Shown piece after piece: positions 47,901 through 55,544 of a DNA stretch of 64,000 nt. The DNA lies in NCBI GenBank assembly GCA_903929885.1, contig CAIYWI010000118.1:1-64000 (forward strand), read 5' to 3'. A program made the position numbers and the translations under genes. The notes below the pieces were generated by a model. The model did no database searches, was not told where the DNA came from, and worked only from the letters and a program-made list of their open reading frames with translations. This DNA comes from an uncultured Phycisphaerales bacterium. Lineage in GTDB: Bacteria > Planctomycetota > Phycisphaerae > Phycisphaerales > UBA1924. The stretch's first letter is position 1. The number at the start of each line of letters is the position of its first letter.

Positions 47901-48883
47901 TTTCGCAGCGCCTTCATGGGGATCCACTCGAGTTCCTTGCGCAACTCCCTGGCGATGCGGTCCCGCTCGGCCTGTCTCGCCTTCGCGATCGCGTGCGCCG
48001 TCCGGGCGTCGACCGTGCCGAGCTTGGCGCTCGGCTTGGGCGGATCCACCTCGCGGATGATCCGCTGGATCTCCCCATACCCCGCGCTGCGGAGCGTCTC
48101 GGTGTCGAAGGGCAACAACCCGCTCAGCAGTTCATAGAGCACGACGCCCAGCGAGTAGACGTCCGTCCGGGCGTCGACGTCGATGGCGCCCATCTCCGCC
48201 TGCTCGGGGCTCATGTACTCGGGCGTGCCGATGATCTGCCCTCGCTCCGTGAAGATCGTCTTGTCGGTCAGCGTGTGGCTCACGGCCTTGGCCACGCCGA
48301 AGTCGATCACCTTCACGAGCAGGCCCTTGCTCGTGACCCCGTCGTCGCTCGCGTCGCTTCCCACCGAGGCCACCAGGATGTTGCTGGGCTTGAGGTCGCG
48401 GTGGATGATCCCCTTGAGGTGCGCGTGCTGCACCGCCTCGCACACCGGAATGAAGAGTTCCAGCCGCTCGCGCAGACCCATGGTGTGCCGATCGGCCAAG
48501 GTCGTGATCGGCTCACCCTTCACGTGCTCCATGACGAAGTAGGGCCGGCCCAGGCGCGTCACGCCCCCGTCGAGCACTCTGGCGACGTTGGGGTGATCCA
48601 TCACCGCCAAGGCCTGGCGCTCCTGCTCGAAGCGGGCCACCACGGCCTTGGAGTCCATCCCCGGCTTGATGATCTTGAGCGCCACGCGCTGCACCATCGG
48701 CGCGCGACGCTCGGCCAGCCACACCACGCCAAAGCCGCCCTCGCCGATGAGCTCCAGGAGCTTGAACGGGCCGATCCAATCCCCCGGCCGCTCGCCGCCG
48801 ACCGCCGAAAAAGCCACATCGCCGCCGCGGGCGGCGTCAGGATCGGGGGTGGGCAAGTCGCCGAATGCTGTCCCCTCGGACAT
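44930..48883 (-). CDS. Transmembrane Ser/Thr protein kinase with 15 WD40 repeats
   Basis: This 1,317-residue protein has an N-terminal Hanks-type kinase (about 38-350): glycine loop GEGGFG (48-53), Lys70, HRDLKPSN (161-168, catalytic Asp163), DFG (194-196) and GTPEYMSPEQA. A transmembrane helix (about 372-392) and a coiled coil follow. Fifteen WD40 repeats of 42 residues (about 490-1125), nearly identical to each other, form the extracytoplasmic sensor, and a helical TPR-like region ends the protein. The kinase should phosphorylate cytoplasmic targets in response to a ligand or partner bound by the propellers. A TACACT box 5 bases before the ATG suggests leaderless expression. The gene sits within a capsid cassette and is bracketed by family B repeats. 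Confidence 0.93.
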   Translation of the reverse strand: MSEGTAFGDLPTPDPDAARGGDVAFSAVGGERPGDWIGPFKLLELIGEGGFGVVWLAERRAPMVQRVALKIIKPGMDSKAVVARFEQERQALAVMDHPNVARVLDGGVTRLGRPYFVMEHVKGEPITTLADRHTMGLRERLELFIPVCEAVQHAHLKGIIHRDLKPSNILVASVGSDASDDGVTSKGLLVKVIDFGVAKAVSHTLTDKTIFTERGQIIGTPEYMSPEQAEMGAIDVDARTDVYSLGVVLYELLSGLLPFDTETLRSAGYGEIQRIIREVDPPKPSAKLGTVDARTAHAIAKARQAERDRIARELRKELEWIPMKALRKDRGERYETPGHLAQDLRRYLKGEPLEAGPERATYRLKKALKRYKGPVAAMVAVMVALAVGFGTAIKKAQDEAAAKAVIQDERDKANEATRRANENAAEAVAERQRADQARQAAEFEAYIANLIAADASLAANESARVRSRLDACPPRLRGGWEWKWLNVRSDGSLSVLRGHESEVLAAAFSPDGTRVLTASWDKTARVWDAPSGREVAVLRGHENGLESAAFSPDGTRVVTASADATARVWDVSSGREVAVLRGHENNVGSAAFSPDGTRVVTASTDKTARVWDASSGREVAVLRGHESNLRSAAFSPDGTRVVTVSFDATARVWDASSGAEVAILRGHATVVQAAAFSPDGTRVVTASFDSTARVWDASSGKQEAVLRGHGSAVQAAAFSPDGTRIVTASTDKTARLWDASSGKEMATLRGHGFAVQTAAFSPDGSRVVTASTDKTARVWDASSGREVVVLRGHEGGVESASFSPDGTRVVTAALDKVARVWDVSSGTEGAVVLRGHEFAVQAAAFSPDGTWLATASWDKTARVWDASSGREVVVLRGHENGVESAAFSPDGTRLVTASSDKTARVWDALGGREVLVLRGHEDGVESAAFSPDGTRLVTASLDKTARVWDASSGKQVTILRGHEDGVQSALFNPDGTRVVTASWDGSVRVWDASSGREVAALRGHEGGVDSAAFSPDGTRLATGSWNGIARVWDASSGKQEAVLRGHEGVVLSVAFSPDGTRVLTASRDGTARVWEASSGREVAILRGHNSELQSAEFSADGTRVVTASWDLTARVWDSVPYRERFPAIDAARKIEASVRERVHARLVAGESIKGLRAGAMADASMAADERRAYLIVTRALAAEATSLNRSLWSKVATPVAGATGIADIAAQAERLLVFSGDQPDYLNTVGVALFRMGRHVQALEALERSDALSRKSGRGERPADWAFIAMARWHLGQRELAVEAAAKFRTLAGMRSWSTQREVNGWAKEVDALLGSD
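45510..47400 (-). repeat. Tandem array of 15 126-base WD40-coding units
   Basis: Fifteen successive units share the core VxRVWDASSGREVAVLRGHE-SAAFSPDGTRVVTAS in translation and are also very similar as DNA, with repeated blocks such as CGTCCCGTCGGGGCTGAACG. High DNA identity means recent duplication or gene conversion. Confidence 0.9.
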
Positions 48884-48888
48884 GAGGG

Positions 48889-48894
48889 AGTGTA
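48889..48894 (-). promoter_or_regulatory. Candidate -10 box, leaderless spacing
   Basis: TACACT ends 5 bases before the kinase ATG on the minus strand. Confidence 0.45.
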
Positions 48895-48964
48895 ACCGCC
48901 CGCGGAGATCGAAGGATGCGGATGATGGCCGTCATGAACACGCACGAAGCCCCACGCCCGTGCA

Positions 48965-49047
48965 ACGCACGCCGCCCGGAGGACGGCCGACCGTTGCCAC
49001 GGGTGGCCACACCCGCGCGGCGGGTGAGCGGAACCCGTGGAAGGGCC
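48965..49047 (+). repeat. Family B structured repeat
   Basis: This copy ends 7 bases before the stop codon of the portal gene. The outer stem CCACGGGT/ACCCGTGG is perfect and differs from the 62202 copy (CCACGAGT/ACTCGTGG) by a compensatory pair change. Confidence 0.8.
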
Positions 49048-49054
49048 ATGGCCA

Positions 49055-50479
49055 TCACCCCCGCGGCGTCATCACGCTCGCGCCCTCGCCGGGCGCGTAG
49101 CCCAACTCCTCGAGAATCCGCTCCGGCGGCACGCCCAGCCGCGCCTTGGACTCCGCCGCCTGCATCCGCTCTCGCACATCGTCGGGCAGCGGATCCTCCC
49201 ACGTCAGTCGCACGCGACGATCGCGCTCCTGGGTCGCCAGGACGCCCGCATGATGCAGGCAGGCAAGCACCAGCTCGCACATCCGCGCAATGCCCCCGCC
49301 GTACGTCACCCGCTTGCGCGCCGTCTTGCTCAGCGCGGCCATGAGCGTGATCCGCAGCGCGTTGGCGCTCGAGAGATTGCCGATCTTGGCCTGCACCACG
49401 CCGCTGGCCAGCGGCGGAATCCCGCTGATCTTGTCGAGCGCCTCGCGCACCTCGCGGATGTGCTGATCCTCGCTGGGGCTCGATGCGTCGCCCCCGAACT
49501 CCTCCACCGAGGCGTTGACGTTGTCCGTGCTCCAGATCTGCCCGGGCCCCACCCTCGCATGCTCGAACCCGCGGATGCCCTTAGCCAGGTACATCCTGAA
49601 ACTCTGGAGCGTCACCCGGTGCGCGCGGTCCGACAGGCGCGTGTTGAGTTCGTCCTGGAGCGGAATCAGGGGCTCCACCTCCCCCTGCCCCGAATACTCG
49701 AAGGGCTGCGCGATGTTCTGCACGTGCACCACCGGCACCCGACCGCCGTGCCATCGCAGCGGTTCCTCCCAGGCCACGCGACCATGATCCAGCCCCGCCC
49801 ACGACCGCGGGCCGATCACCTCCAGCCCGTCGCCCCGCGCGTGACGCAGCACGTACCCCAGCAGTACGCGGTAGTCGCGCGGATCCGTGATCGGCACGCC
49901 ACGCCGCGGCTCCACCACGTCGATCCTCAGATGCTCGGCCGCCGCCGCCACCACCGACTCGTCGTCGTTCGCCCCCACGCGATCGAGCCCCGGCGCCGCC
50001 CGCAACGCCAGATCGGCGTGCCCGTGCACGTGCCCCAACAACGCGACATCCTGCAGCAACGCGATCCCGCCCGACGCCGTCCACACCGCCTCGAGCACCC
50101 GCTCGATCAACGCGGCGTGCGTCGGATCCCCGGCCTCGCTCCGAATCGACACCGGCTTGCCGAACATGAAGTCCACCATCGCCTGCACGCGCCAGCCGAT
50201 GTCGTTCTCGATCACCACCTCCCGTCGCTCCGCGTCGGCCCTCCCATCCGCCATTCCCGTCGTCCGCGGCGGCAACCCCGCTTCCTGCGCCAACCGGTAC
50301 CATCGACCCCCTCGGACCGCCCCGTCTCGCGACGCGCCCATCGGGTTGCGGTAGTAACTCCAATACCGCTCGTGACGGGGCAGTCTGGCTTCGACGAAGT
50401 CGCCGACAAGGTCGTGGATCTCCTGAACCGAGAGGCCGGTGCCGGCCACTCCCTGTTGGTGCAAGGCACGCGTGGGCAT
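49055..50479 (-). CDS. Phage portal protein (SPP1 gp6-like)
   Basis: This 474-residue protein fits the SPP1-gp6 type portal family, the dodecameric ring at one capsid vertex through which DNA is packaged. The N-terminal part (ARLPRHERYWSYYRNP) leads to VIENDIGWRVQAMVDFMFGKPVSI, the characteristic block near residues 88-112. A wing/stem region contains PLIPLQDELNTRLSDRAHRV, and ISGIPPLASGVVQAKIGNLS precedes the helical crown. It is intact. The start at 50479 is supported by AAAGGAG 7 bases upstream. It is the first gene of the capsid cassette, but the kinase gene lies between it and the scaffold-like gene. No terminase gene is upstream. Confidence 0.85.
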   Translation of the reverse strand: MPTRALHQQGVAGTGLSVQEIHDLVGDFVEARLPRHERYWSYYRNPMGASRDGAVRGGRWYRLAQEAGLPPRTTGMADGRADAERREVVIENDIGWRVQAMVDFMFGKPVSIRSEAGDPTHAALIERVLEAVWTASGGIALLQDVALLGHVHGHADLALRAAPGLDRVGANDDESVVAAAAEHLRIDVVEPRRGVPITDPRDYRVLLGYVLRHARGDGLEVIGPRSWAGLDHGRVAWEEPLRWHGGRVPVVHVQNIAQPFEYSGQGEVEPLIPLQDELNTRLSDRAHRVTLQSFRMYLAKGIRGFEHARVGPGQIWSTDNVNASVEEFGGDASSPSEDQHIREVREALDKISGIPPLASGVVQAKIGNLSSANALRITLMAALSKTARKRVTYGGGIARMCELVLACLHHAGVLATQERDRRVRLTWEDPLPDDVRERMQAAESKARLGVPPERILEELGYAPGEGASVMTPRG

Positions 50480-50627
50480 GGATGTGCTCCTTTCACCCTT
50501 CCACCGGGCGGACCCCCATGCGCCGACCCGGATGGGTTCGGTCGCGACACGGCCCTGACGCCTCAACCCCATCGCCCGCCGCGGCTTGGGGAAAATCCGC
50601 GTGGTGTCGCCCCGGCAGACCCTCACC

Positions 50628-50633
50628 TACGGT
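50628..50633 (+). promoter_or_regulatory. Candidate -10 box, leaderless spacing
   Basis: TACGGT ends 5 bases before the ATG of the response regulator gene. There is no ribosome-binding site. Confidence 0.35.
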
Positions 50634-50638
50634 TCCGC

Positions 50639-51106
50639 ATGGCTTCCGACGCCGCCGGCCCGAACGTGATGGACATCTCGAAATGCAACGTCCTGCTCGT
50701 TGACGACAACGAGCAGAACCTCGAACTGCTCCTGGCCTACCTCGAGGACCTCGGTTGCACCCTGCGCACCGCCAAAGATGGCATCGAAGCCCTCGAGCAA
50801 GTCAAGCAGCAGGCCCCCGACCTCATCCTGCTCGACGTGATGATGCCCCGCATGAGCGGCTTTCAGGTCTGCTCCAAGATCAAGAAGGATCCGATCACGG
50901 CTGAGATCCCCATCGTCATGGTCACCGCCCTCAACGAAGTCTCCGACGTCGAACGAGCCGTCGAGTCAGGGGCCGATGACTTCCTCACCAAGCCCGTCAA
51001 TCGGGTCGAACTCGCCACCCGCGTCCGCAGCCTCCTTCGCGTCAGCATGCTCCAACAGCAGCTCCGCAAGACCATGGCCGAACTCCGCAAGGCTCAGGGG
51101 GGCTGA
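50639..51106 (+). CDS. Single-domain response regulator (CheY-like)
   Basis: This 155-residue protein is one receiver domain with a short coiled-coil tail and no output domain. The acidic pocket is VLLVDDNEQN, the phosphoacceptor Asp is in LILLDVMMPRMSG, the Thr is in VMVTALNE and the Lys in FLTKPVNRVEL. The tail SMLQQQLRKTMAELRKAQ could mediate dimerisation or partner binding. No histidine kinase gene is nearby. An internal ATG at 50669 is an alternative start. It lies directly upstream of the DnaA-box region and dnaN. Confidence 0.92.
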   Translation: MASDAAGPNVMDISKCNVLLVDDNEQNLELLLAYLEDLGCTLRTAKDGIEALEQVKQQAPDLILLDVMMPRMSGFQVCSKIKKDPITAEIPIVMVTALNEVSDVERAVESGADDFLTKPVNRVELATRVRSLLRVSMLQQQLRKTMAELRKAQGG

Positions 51107-51127
51107 GGCAGACGCTCTGGACACCGG

Positions 51128-51171
51128 TTCTCCACACTGCCCGCCGCCGTTTGTGCACAAAGTGTGGATAA
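51128..51171 (+). promoter_or_regulatory. Cluster of DnaA boxes upstream of dnaN
   Basis: A perfect DnaA box TTATCCACA occurs on the minus strand (51163-51171). Two near matches lie within 36 bases: TTCTCCACA (51128-51136) and TTGTGCACA (51151-51159). The cluster lies where transcription diverges, with minus-strand genes to the left and plus-strand genes to the right, so it may be part of the replication origin or a DnaA-controlled dnaN promoter. Confidence 0.6.
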
Positions 51172-51220
51172 CACCCTCACAACGGGTGGTGGTGTGACCA
51201 CGGCCCGACGCCATGGCTGG

Positions 51221-51226
51221 TACACT
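51221..51226 (+). promoter_or_regulatory. Candidate -10 box for dnaN
   Basis: TACACT lies 50 bases before the dnaN ATG, after the DnaA boxes. No convincing -35 is visible. Confidence 0.35.
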
Positions 51227-51276
51227 TGGCGTCCGGAGGGGGTTGGGATTTTTCCATTACGAAGGAAGACGCGACC

Positions 51277-52449
51277 ATGAAGGTGATCGTCGATCGAGCG
51301 GCGTTGATGAACGCGGTGAACCTGGCGAGCGGGGCGGTGGCCGCACGCACGCCCAAGCCGCAGTTGACCTGCATCAAGCTGACGGCCGTCAAGGGTGACG
51401 GCGGCAACGAGTTGATCCTCGAGGCCACCGACGCGGAGATCGCCATGCGTCTTTCGATCTCGCAGGTGGACGTGAGCAGGCCGGGTTCGGTGCTGATCCC
51501 CGCCGATCGCTTCCGCGGCATCGTCGCCGGCGAGGAGAACGAGCCCACGCTGAGCATCGAGACCGACGGCGACGTCTGCGTCATCAAGGGCTCGGACGCC
51601 AACTTCCGCATCAACGGCTACCCCGCCACCGACTTCCCGCCGATTCCCAACTTCGACGACGTGGTCGCCGGTCGCGGCACCTCGGCGGCCAAGGCCACGC
51701 TGACCCACCCCGCCGGCTCGCTGTCGCAACTCGTCTCCCGCACGCTCTTTGCCACCGCCCGCGAAACCTCGCGCTACGCCATCAACGGCGTGCTGATGAA
51801 GCGCGACGGCAAGCGGCTCGAGATGGTCGCCACCGACGGTCGCCGCCTGGCCGTGGCCCGTGCCGCCCTCTCGGCCTCCGACAAGGACCAGAAGGCGGTG
51901 CAGTGCATCATTCCGAGCAAGGCGCTCAACATGATGCAGCGGCTCGTGCAGGAGAACGACGAGGCGGTGCAGGTGGCGATCACCGACAACCAGATTCTCT
52001 TCAGCTTCGGCACCGCCGCCAACCCCGGCCGCGCCGTGCTGGTGAGCAACCTCGTCGACGGCACCTTCCCCTCCTATGAGGACGTCATTCCCAAGGACTG
52101 CGACAAGAAGGTCACCTTCGATCGCGACGTCATCATCTCCGCCGTCCGCCGCGCCGCCCTGCTCACCAACGAGGAATCTCGCGGCGTGCGTCTGGCCTTC
52201 AAGGCCAAGGACAAGCAACTCGAACTCACCAGCCGCGCCCCCGAGGCCGGCGAAGCCAAGATCCAGGTCGATCTCAAGGACTACGCCGGCGAGGACGTGG
52301 AGATCGGCTTCAACCCCGGCTTCATCACCGACGCCCTCAAGGTGATGACCGAGCCGCAGGTCATGATGGAGCTCAAGGCCGGCACCAAGCCCGGGCTCAT
52401 CAAGAGCGGCACCGACTTCCTGTACGTCGTGATGCCCGTGAACATCTGA
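51277..52449 (+). CDS. dnaN: DNA polymerase III beta subunit (sliding clamp)
   Basis: This 390-residue protein is the ring-shaped processivity clamp of the replicative polymerase. Characteristic blocks are LTCIKLTA, RFRGIVAG, FATARETSRYAINGVLMK, MVATDGRRLAVAR and, at the end, TDFLYVVMPVNI, equivalent to the E. coli C-terminus YVVMPMRL. Three similar domains of about 125 residues are recognisable. The start at 51277 is preceded by GAAGGAAG. dnaA is not adjacent; a response regulator lies upstream. The next gene, ruvC, starts 31 bases downstream. Confidence 0.97.
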   Translation: MKVIVDRAALMNAVNLASGAVAARTPKPQLTCIKLTAVKGDGGNELILEATDAEIAMRLSISQVDVSRPGSVLIPADRFRGIVAGEENEPTLSIETDGDVCVIKGSDANFRINGYPATDFPPIPNFDDVVAGRGTSAAKATLTHPAGSLSQLVSRTLFATARETSRYAINGVLMKRDGKRLEMVATDGRRLAVARAALSASDKDQKAVQCIIPSKALNMMQRLVQENDEAVQVAITDNQILFSFGTAANPGRAVLVSNLVDGTFPSYEDVIPKDCDKKVTFDRDVIISAVRRAALLTNEESRGVRLAFKAKDKQLELTSRAPEAGEAKIQVDLKDYAGEDVEIGFNPGFITDALKVMTEPQVMMELKAGTKPGLIKSGTDFLYVVMPVNI

Positions 52450-52480
52450 TTGGCGGCCGCGGCACGGCCGGAGCGTTGCG

Positions 52481-52978
52481 TTGCGCGTGCTTGGCATCGA
52501 TCCCGGCTTGAGACTGACGGGCTACGCCCTCGTGGACGCCTCTCGCGACCGACTCACGCTGGTGGAGGCGGGCGTCTTTCGCGTCACCAAGGGCGCGGGA
52601 AGCACGGCACTCTCGGTCTCGGCGCGGCTGGAAGAGCTCGACAGCGACTTTCGCGCCGCCCTCAAGCGACTGCAGCCGCGGGTGATCGCCATCGAGGAGA
52701 TCTTCGCGCACTACAAGCATCCGGCCACGGCCATCGTGATGGGACACGCCCGGGGCGTGTTGCTGCTGGCGGTGCAGCAGGCGGCCATCGAGTTGGTCGA
52801 ACTCAAGCCCACGGCGGTCAAGAAGTGCGTCACGGGCAACGGGCATGCCGCCAAGGAGCAGATGCAACGGGCCGTGCAGGCGTATTTCTCGCTGGCCGAG
52901 CCGCCCGACCCCCCGGACGTGGCCGACGCCATCGCCATCGCCATGTGTGCCGCCCAGCGGCATGGCGCGTTGGCCTGA
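52481..52978 (+). CDS. ruvC: Holliday junction resolvase RuvC
   Basis: This 165-residue endonuclease cleaves Holliday junctions with RuvAB during recombination repair. The four acidic catalytic residues are visible: Asp7 in GIDPGL, Glu72 in IAIEEIF, and Asp146 and Asp149 in PPDVADAIAIA. The length is typical. The start is a TTG, supported by CGGAG 9 bases upstream and by the family fold beginning at MRVLGIDPG. It lies between dnaN and a pterin dehydratase gene; ruvA and ruvB are not in the window. Confidence 0.95.
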   Translation: MRVLGIDPGLRLTGYALVDASRDRLTLVEAGVFRVTKGAGSTALSVSARLEELDSDFRAALKRLQPRVIAIEEIFAHYKHPATAIVMGHARGVLLLAVQQAAIELVELKPTAVKKCVTGNGHAAKEQMQRAVQAYFSLAEPPDPPDVADAIAIAMCAAQRHGALA

Positions 52979-53012
52979 ACGATCCCGCCATGCGCCGCCC
53001 TTGGGGGCCCAC

Positions 53013-53018
53013 TACACT
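53013..53018 (+). promoter_or_regulatory. Candidate -10 box, near-leaderless
   Basis: TACACT ends 8 bases before the pterin dehydratase ATG. Confidence 0.4.
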
Positions 53019-53026
53019 TTGCCACC

Positions 53027-53401
53027 ATGGCCGACGCTTCCGTGCCCCCGAAGCTCAGCGAGTCGCAGATCGAGGAACTGCTCAAGGGTCTTCCCGAGTG
53101 GTCGCTGGTGGGTGAAGCCATTCAGCGCACGTTCCAATACCGCGACTTCGTGAACGCGATGAAGTTCGTCAACGCCGTGGCTCAGCAGGCCGAGGCGGTG
53201 CAGCATCACCCTGACATTCTCATCAGGTACAGCCGCGTGACGCTCACGCTGGCGACCCACGACGCGAGCGGGATCACGGAGAAGGACTTCGCGCTCGCCC
53301 GCTTCAGCGACGCGGCGGCGGCGGGGTTCGAAGGTCCCAAGCCGCCGGCCCCCAAGCCGACCAAGCCCAAAATCGCCAAGTCGCCCAAGGCCGGGTCGTG
53401 A
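53027..53401 (+). CDS. 4a-hydroxytetrahydrobiopterin dehydratase
   Basis: This 124-residue enzyme dehydrates pterin-4a-carbinolamine, recycling tetrahydropterin for aromatic amino acid hydroxylases. The family core is clear: an N-terminal helix LSESQIEELLKGLPEW, then HHPDILIRYSRVTLTLATHD with the active-site His pair. A Lys/Pro-rich tail of about 25 residues (KPPAPKPTKPKIAKSPKAG) is unusual for the family and might bind nucleic acid or be disordered. The stop overlaps the lpxC start as GTGA. No aromatic hydroxylase gene is in the window. Confidence 0.92.
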   Translation: MADASVPPKLSESQIEELLKGLPEWSLVGEAIQRTFQYRDFVNAMKFVNAVAQQAEAVQHHPDILIRYSRVTLTLATHDASGITEKDFALARFSDAAAAGFEGPKPPAPKPTKPKIAKSPKAGS

Positions 53402-54243
53402 GCGAACGGGCAGCCGCCATGCGGGCATTTCTGGGGCCGGGCCTCTTCACCGGCATCGACGGTCGCATCGAGGTGGGCCCGCCGGGCCAACGCCTCGCGC
53501 TTCGACGCGGGATCACCGTCGCTTCGGTGGATGTGTCGCTCGTGAGCTCCGCGCCGACGCTCCCGGGCGTGCCCGCGGGCTTCCCCGTCCGCAACACCAC
53601 GCTGCAGTTGTCGCCGGAGGTGAGCGTCGCGACGGTCGAGCACGTGCTCAGCGCGGCGGCCGGCCTGGGCCAGTGGGGCGCAACCCTTCATCTCGACGGC
53701 CCCGAGGTCCCGATCGACGACGGATCGGCGCGAGTGTTCGCGACGATGCTCGCGGGCGCAGGGTCGGGCGACGTCGAACCGCTCGTGCCCCGCGAGGAGG
53801 TGACGGTGACGGAAGGCGCGGCCTCCATCGTCATTCGGCCGCGTCGCGAGCGAGGGCTGCGGTTCACCTACCGGCTCGACTACGGGCCGCAGTCGCCACT
53901 CAAGCCCCAAGAGGCGACGTGGGAAGGGGATGCGGCCGAATATGTCGCCGAGGTGGCGCCGGCCCGAACCTTCTCGCTCGCGCACGAAGTGGCCTTCGCG
54001 CAGCGAGCGGGGCTCTTCACGAGGTTCTCCGCCCGCGACCTGCTGGTGATCGGCGACGACGGCCATCCGATCGACAACGCCTGGCGTTTCGGGAACGAGG
54101 CGGCGCGGCACAAACTGCTCGACCTGATCGGGGACCTTGCGCTTGTGGGCCGTCCGTTGCAGGCGGAGGTGACGGCGACGCGGTCGGGACACGCGTTGGC
54201 GCACCGCGCGTGTCGCGAGGTGCTGGCGGGGCTTGGCCGCTGA
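53398..54243 (+). CDS. lpxC: UDP-3-O-acyl-N-acetylglucosamine deacetylase
   Basis: This 281-residue zinc deacetylase catalyses the committed step of lipid A synthesis, which implies a lipopolysaccharide outer membrane. Key residues are Glu81 and His82 in VEHVLSA, His238 and Asp242 in ARHKLLDLIGDLAL, and His265 in SGHALAH. The GLFTG near residues 15-19 corresponds to the GLHSG of most LpxC proteins, with Phe in place of His. The start is a GTG overlapping the previous stop by 4 bases. It is somewhat shorter than E. coli LpxC and not fused to FabZ. Confidence 0.92.
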   Translation: MSERAAAMRAFLGPGLFTGIDGRIEVGPPGQRLALRRGITVASVDVSLVSSAPTLPGVPAGFPVRNTTLQLSPEVSVATVEHVLSAAAGLGQWGATLHLDGPEVPIDDGSARVFATMLAGAGSGDVEPLVPREEVTVTEGAASIVIRPRRERGLRFTYRLDYGPQSPLKPQEATWEGDAAEYVAEVAPARTFSLAHEVAFAQRAGLFTRFSARDLLVIGDDGHPIDNAWRFGNEAARHKLLDLIGDLALVGRPLQAEVTATRSGHALAHRACREVLAGLGR

Positions 54244-54269
54244 CGACCGATGGCGGGCGATGGAGGCCC

Positions 54270-54275
54270 TATTCT
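54270..54275 (+). promoter_or_regulatory. Candidate -10 box, leaderless spacing
   Basis: TATTCT ends exactly 6 bases before the mlaD-like ATG. Confidence 0.45.
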
Positions 54276-54281
54276 TCGGCC

Positions 54282-55544
54282 ATGGCGAATCGCACGGCGC
54301 GAGACAACACCTTGGCGGGCTTCTTCGTGCTCGGGGGCATCGCCTTGGCCGTCTGGGCGAGCTTCCTGCTCGGTGAGCAGACGGGCCTGGGCGGGACGAG
54401 CCGCGTGACGGTGCAGTTCCCGGTGGGCGTGGGCTCGCACGGGCTCAAGCCCGGCGCGCTGGTGACGCTGGGCGGCCAGAAGATCGGCAATGTCGAGTCG
54501 ATCGCCTTCTCGCCCAGCGGCGCAACGCCGACGCACGTGGACGTGGCGGTGGAACTGCCCAAGCAACTCAAGCTGATGAGCGACGCGGCGTTCACGCTGG
54601 AGCGGCCGCTGCTGGGCTCGATCTCGAGCATCAACATCACCAGCGGCGGCGGTTCGCAGGCGGCCACCGAACTGGCCGACGGCGCGGTGGTGGCCGGCGC
54701 ACTCGCCCCGCCCGCGCTGCTCTCGCAGAGCGGCTTGGGCCCCGACGACATGGCGAACCTTCGCGATTCGCTCTCGTCGCTCGACAAGAGCATGGACCGC
54801 ATCGCCACGCTGATCGACGAGCGAAGCCCCGACATCGACAAGGGCATCGTCGACGCTCGCACGATCATCGCCGATCTCAAGGCGCGGATCGGACCGTGGT
54901 CGGACATGGTGGGGGCCACGCTCGACAACGCGCATGCCGCGTCGGAACGCCTGCGGCCGATGGCCGACAAGGCGGGCTCGGTCATCGACGACGCCAAGAA
55001 GTTCATCGCCGGCGTGCAGGCGGTGGTCGACGACAATCGCGAGGCCATCCGCTCGGCCGTTTCCTCCATCGAGTCGGTGGCCTCGAAGGTGGACAAGCAG
55101 TTGCTGGCAGACCTCACCACCTCGCTCGAATCCGCCACCAAGGCGCTCGAGTCGGTCGATCAGACCATCGCGAAAGTCTCGACGCTCGTCTCCTCCGAGA
55201 CCCCGAACCTGCAGCGGATGCTCGCGAATCTGCGGCTCATGTCCGACAACCTCAAGCTCACCGCCATCGAGGTCCGCTCGCAGCCGTGGCGATTGCTCCA
55301 CCAGCCCACCCGCAAGGACATGTCGACGCAGGTGCTCTACGACTCCACCCGCGCGTACGCGGAGGCCGGCAGCGACCTTCGTGCCGCGAGCGAATCGCTC
55401 CGCGCCCTCGTCGAGGCGCGCCAGGCGGGCATCGGCGATCAAGCAGCCATCGACGAGGCCTCCCGCCTCCTCGCCCGCACCGCCGAACACTACAAGACCG
55501 CCGAACGCGCGCTGCTCGACTTGCTGGTGAAGGAATCGAAGTGA
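54282..55544 (+). CDS. MlaD/MCE-domain lipid transport protein
   Basis: This 420-residue protein is the substrate-binding subunit type of an Mla/Mce lipid transporter. A membrane anchor (about 10-30, LAGFFVLGGIALAVWASFLL) precedes one MCE domain (about 40-125) with SHGLKPGALVTLGGQKIGNVESI and LERPLLGSISSINI. The rest (about 150-420) is a long alpha-helical coiled coil that may form a tunnel or span the periplasm. MlaE and MlaF partners are not in the window. A TATTCT box lies 6 bases before the ATG. It ends the plus-strand block that starts at the DnaA boxes. Confidence 0.88.
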   Translation: MANRTARDNTLAGFFVLGGIALAVWASFLLGEQTGLGGTSRVTVQFPVGVGSHGLKPGALVTLGGQKIGNVESIAFSPSGATPTHVDVAVELPKQLKLMSDAAFTLERPLLGSISSINITSGGGSQAATELADGAVVAGALAPPALLSQSGLGPDDMANLRDSLSSLDKSMDRIATLIDERSPDIDKGIVDARTIIADLKARIGPWSDMVGATLDNAHAASERLRPMADKAGSVIDDAKKFIAGVQAVVDDNREAIRSAVSSIESVASKVDKQLLADLTTSLESATKALESVDQTIAKVSTLVSSETPNLQRMLANLRLMSDNLKLTAIEVRSQPWRLLHQPTRKDMSTQVLYDSTRAYAEAGSDLRAASESLRALVEARQAGIGDQAAIDEASRLLARTAEHYKTAERALLDLLVKESK

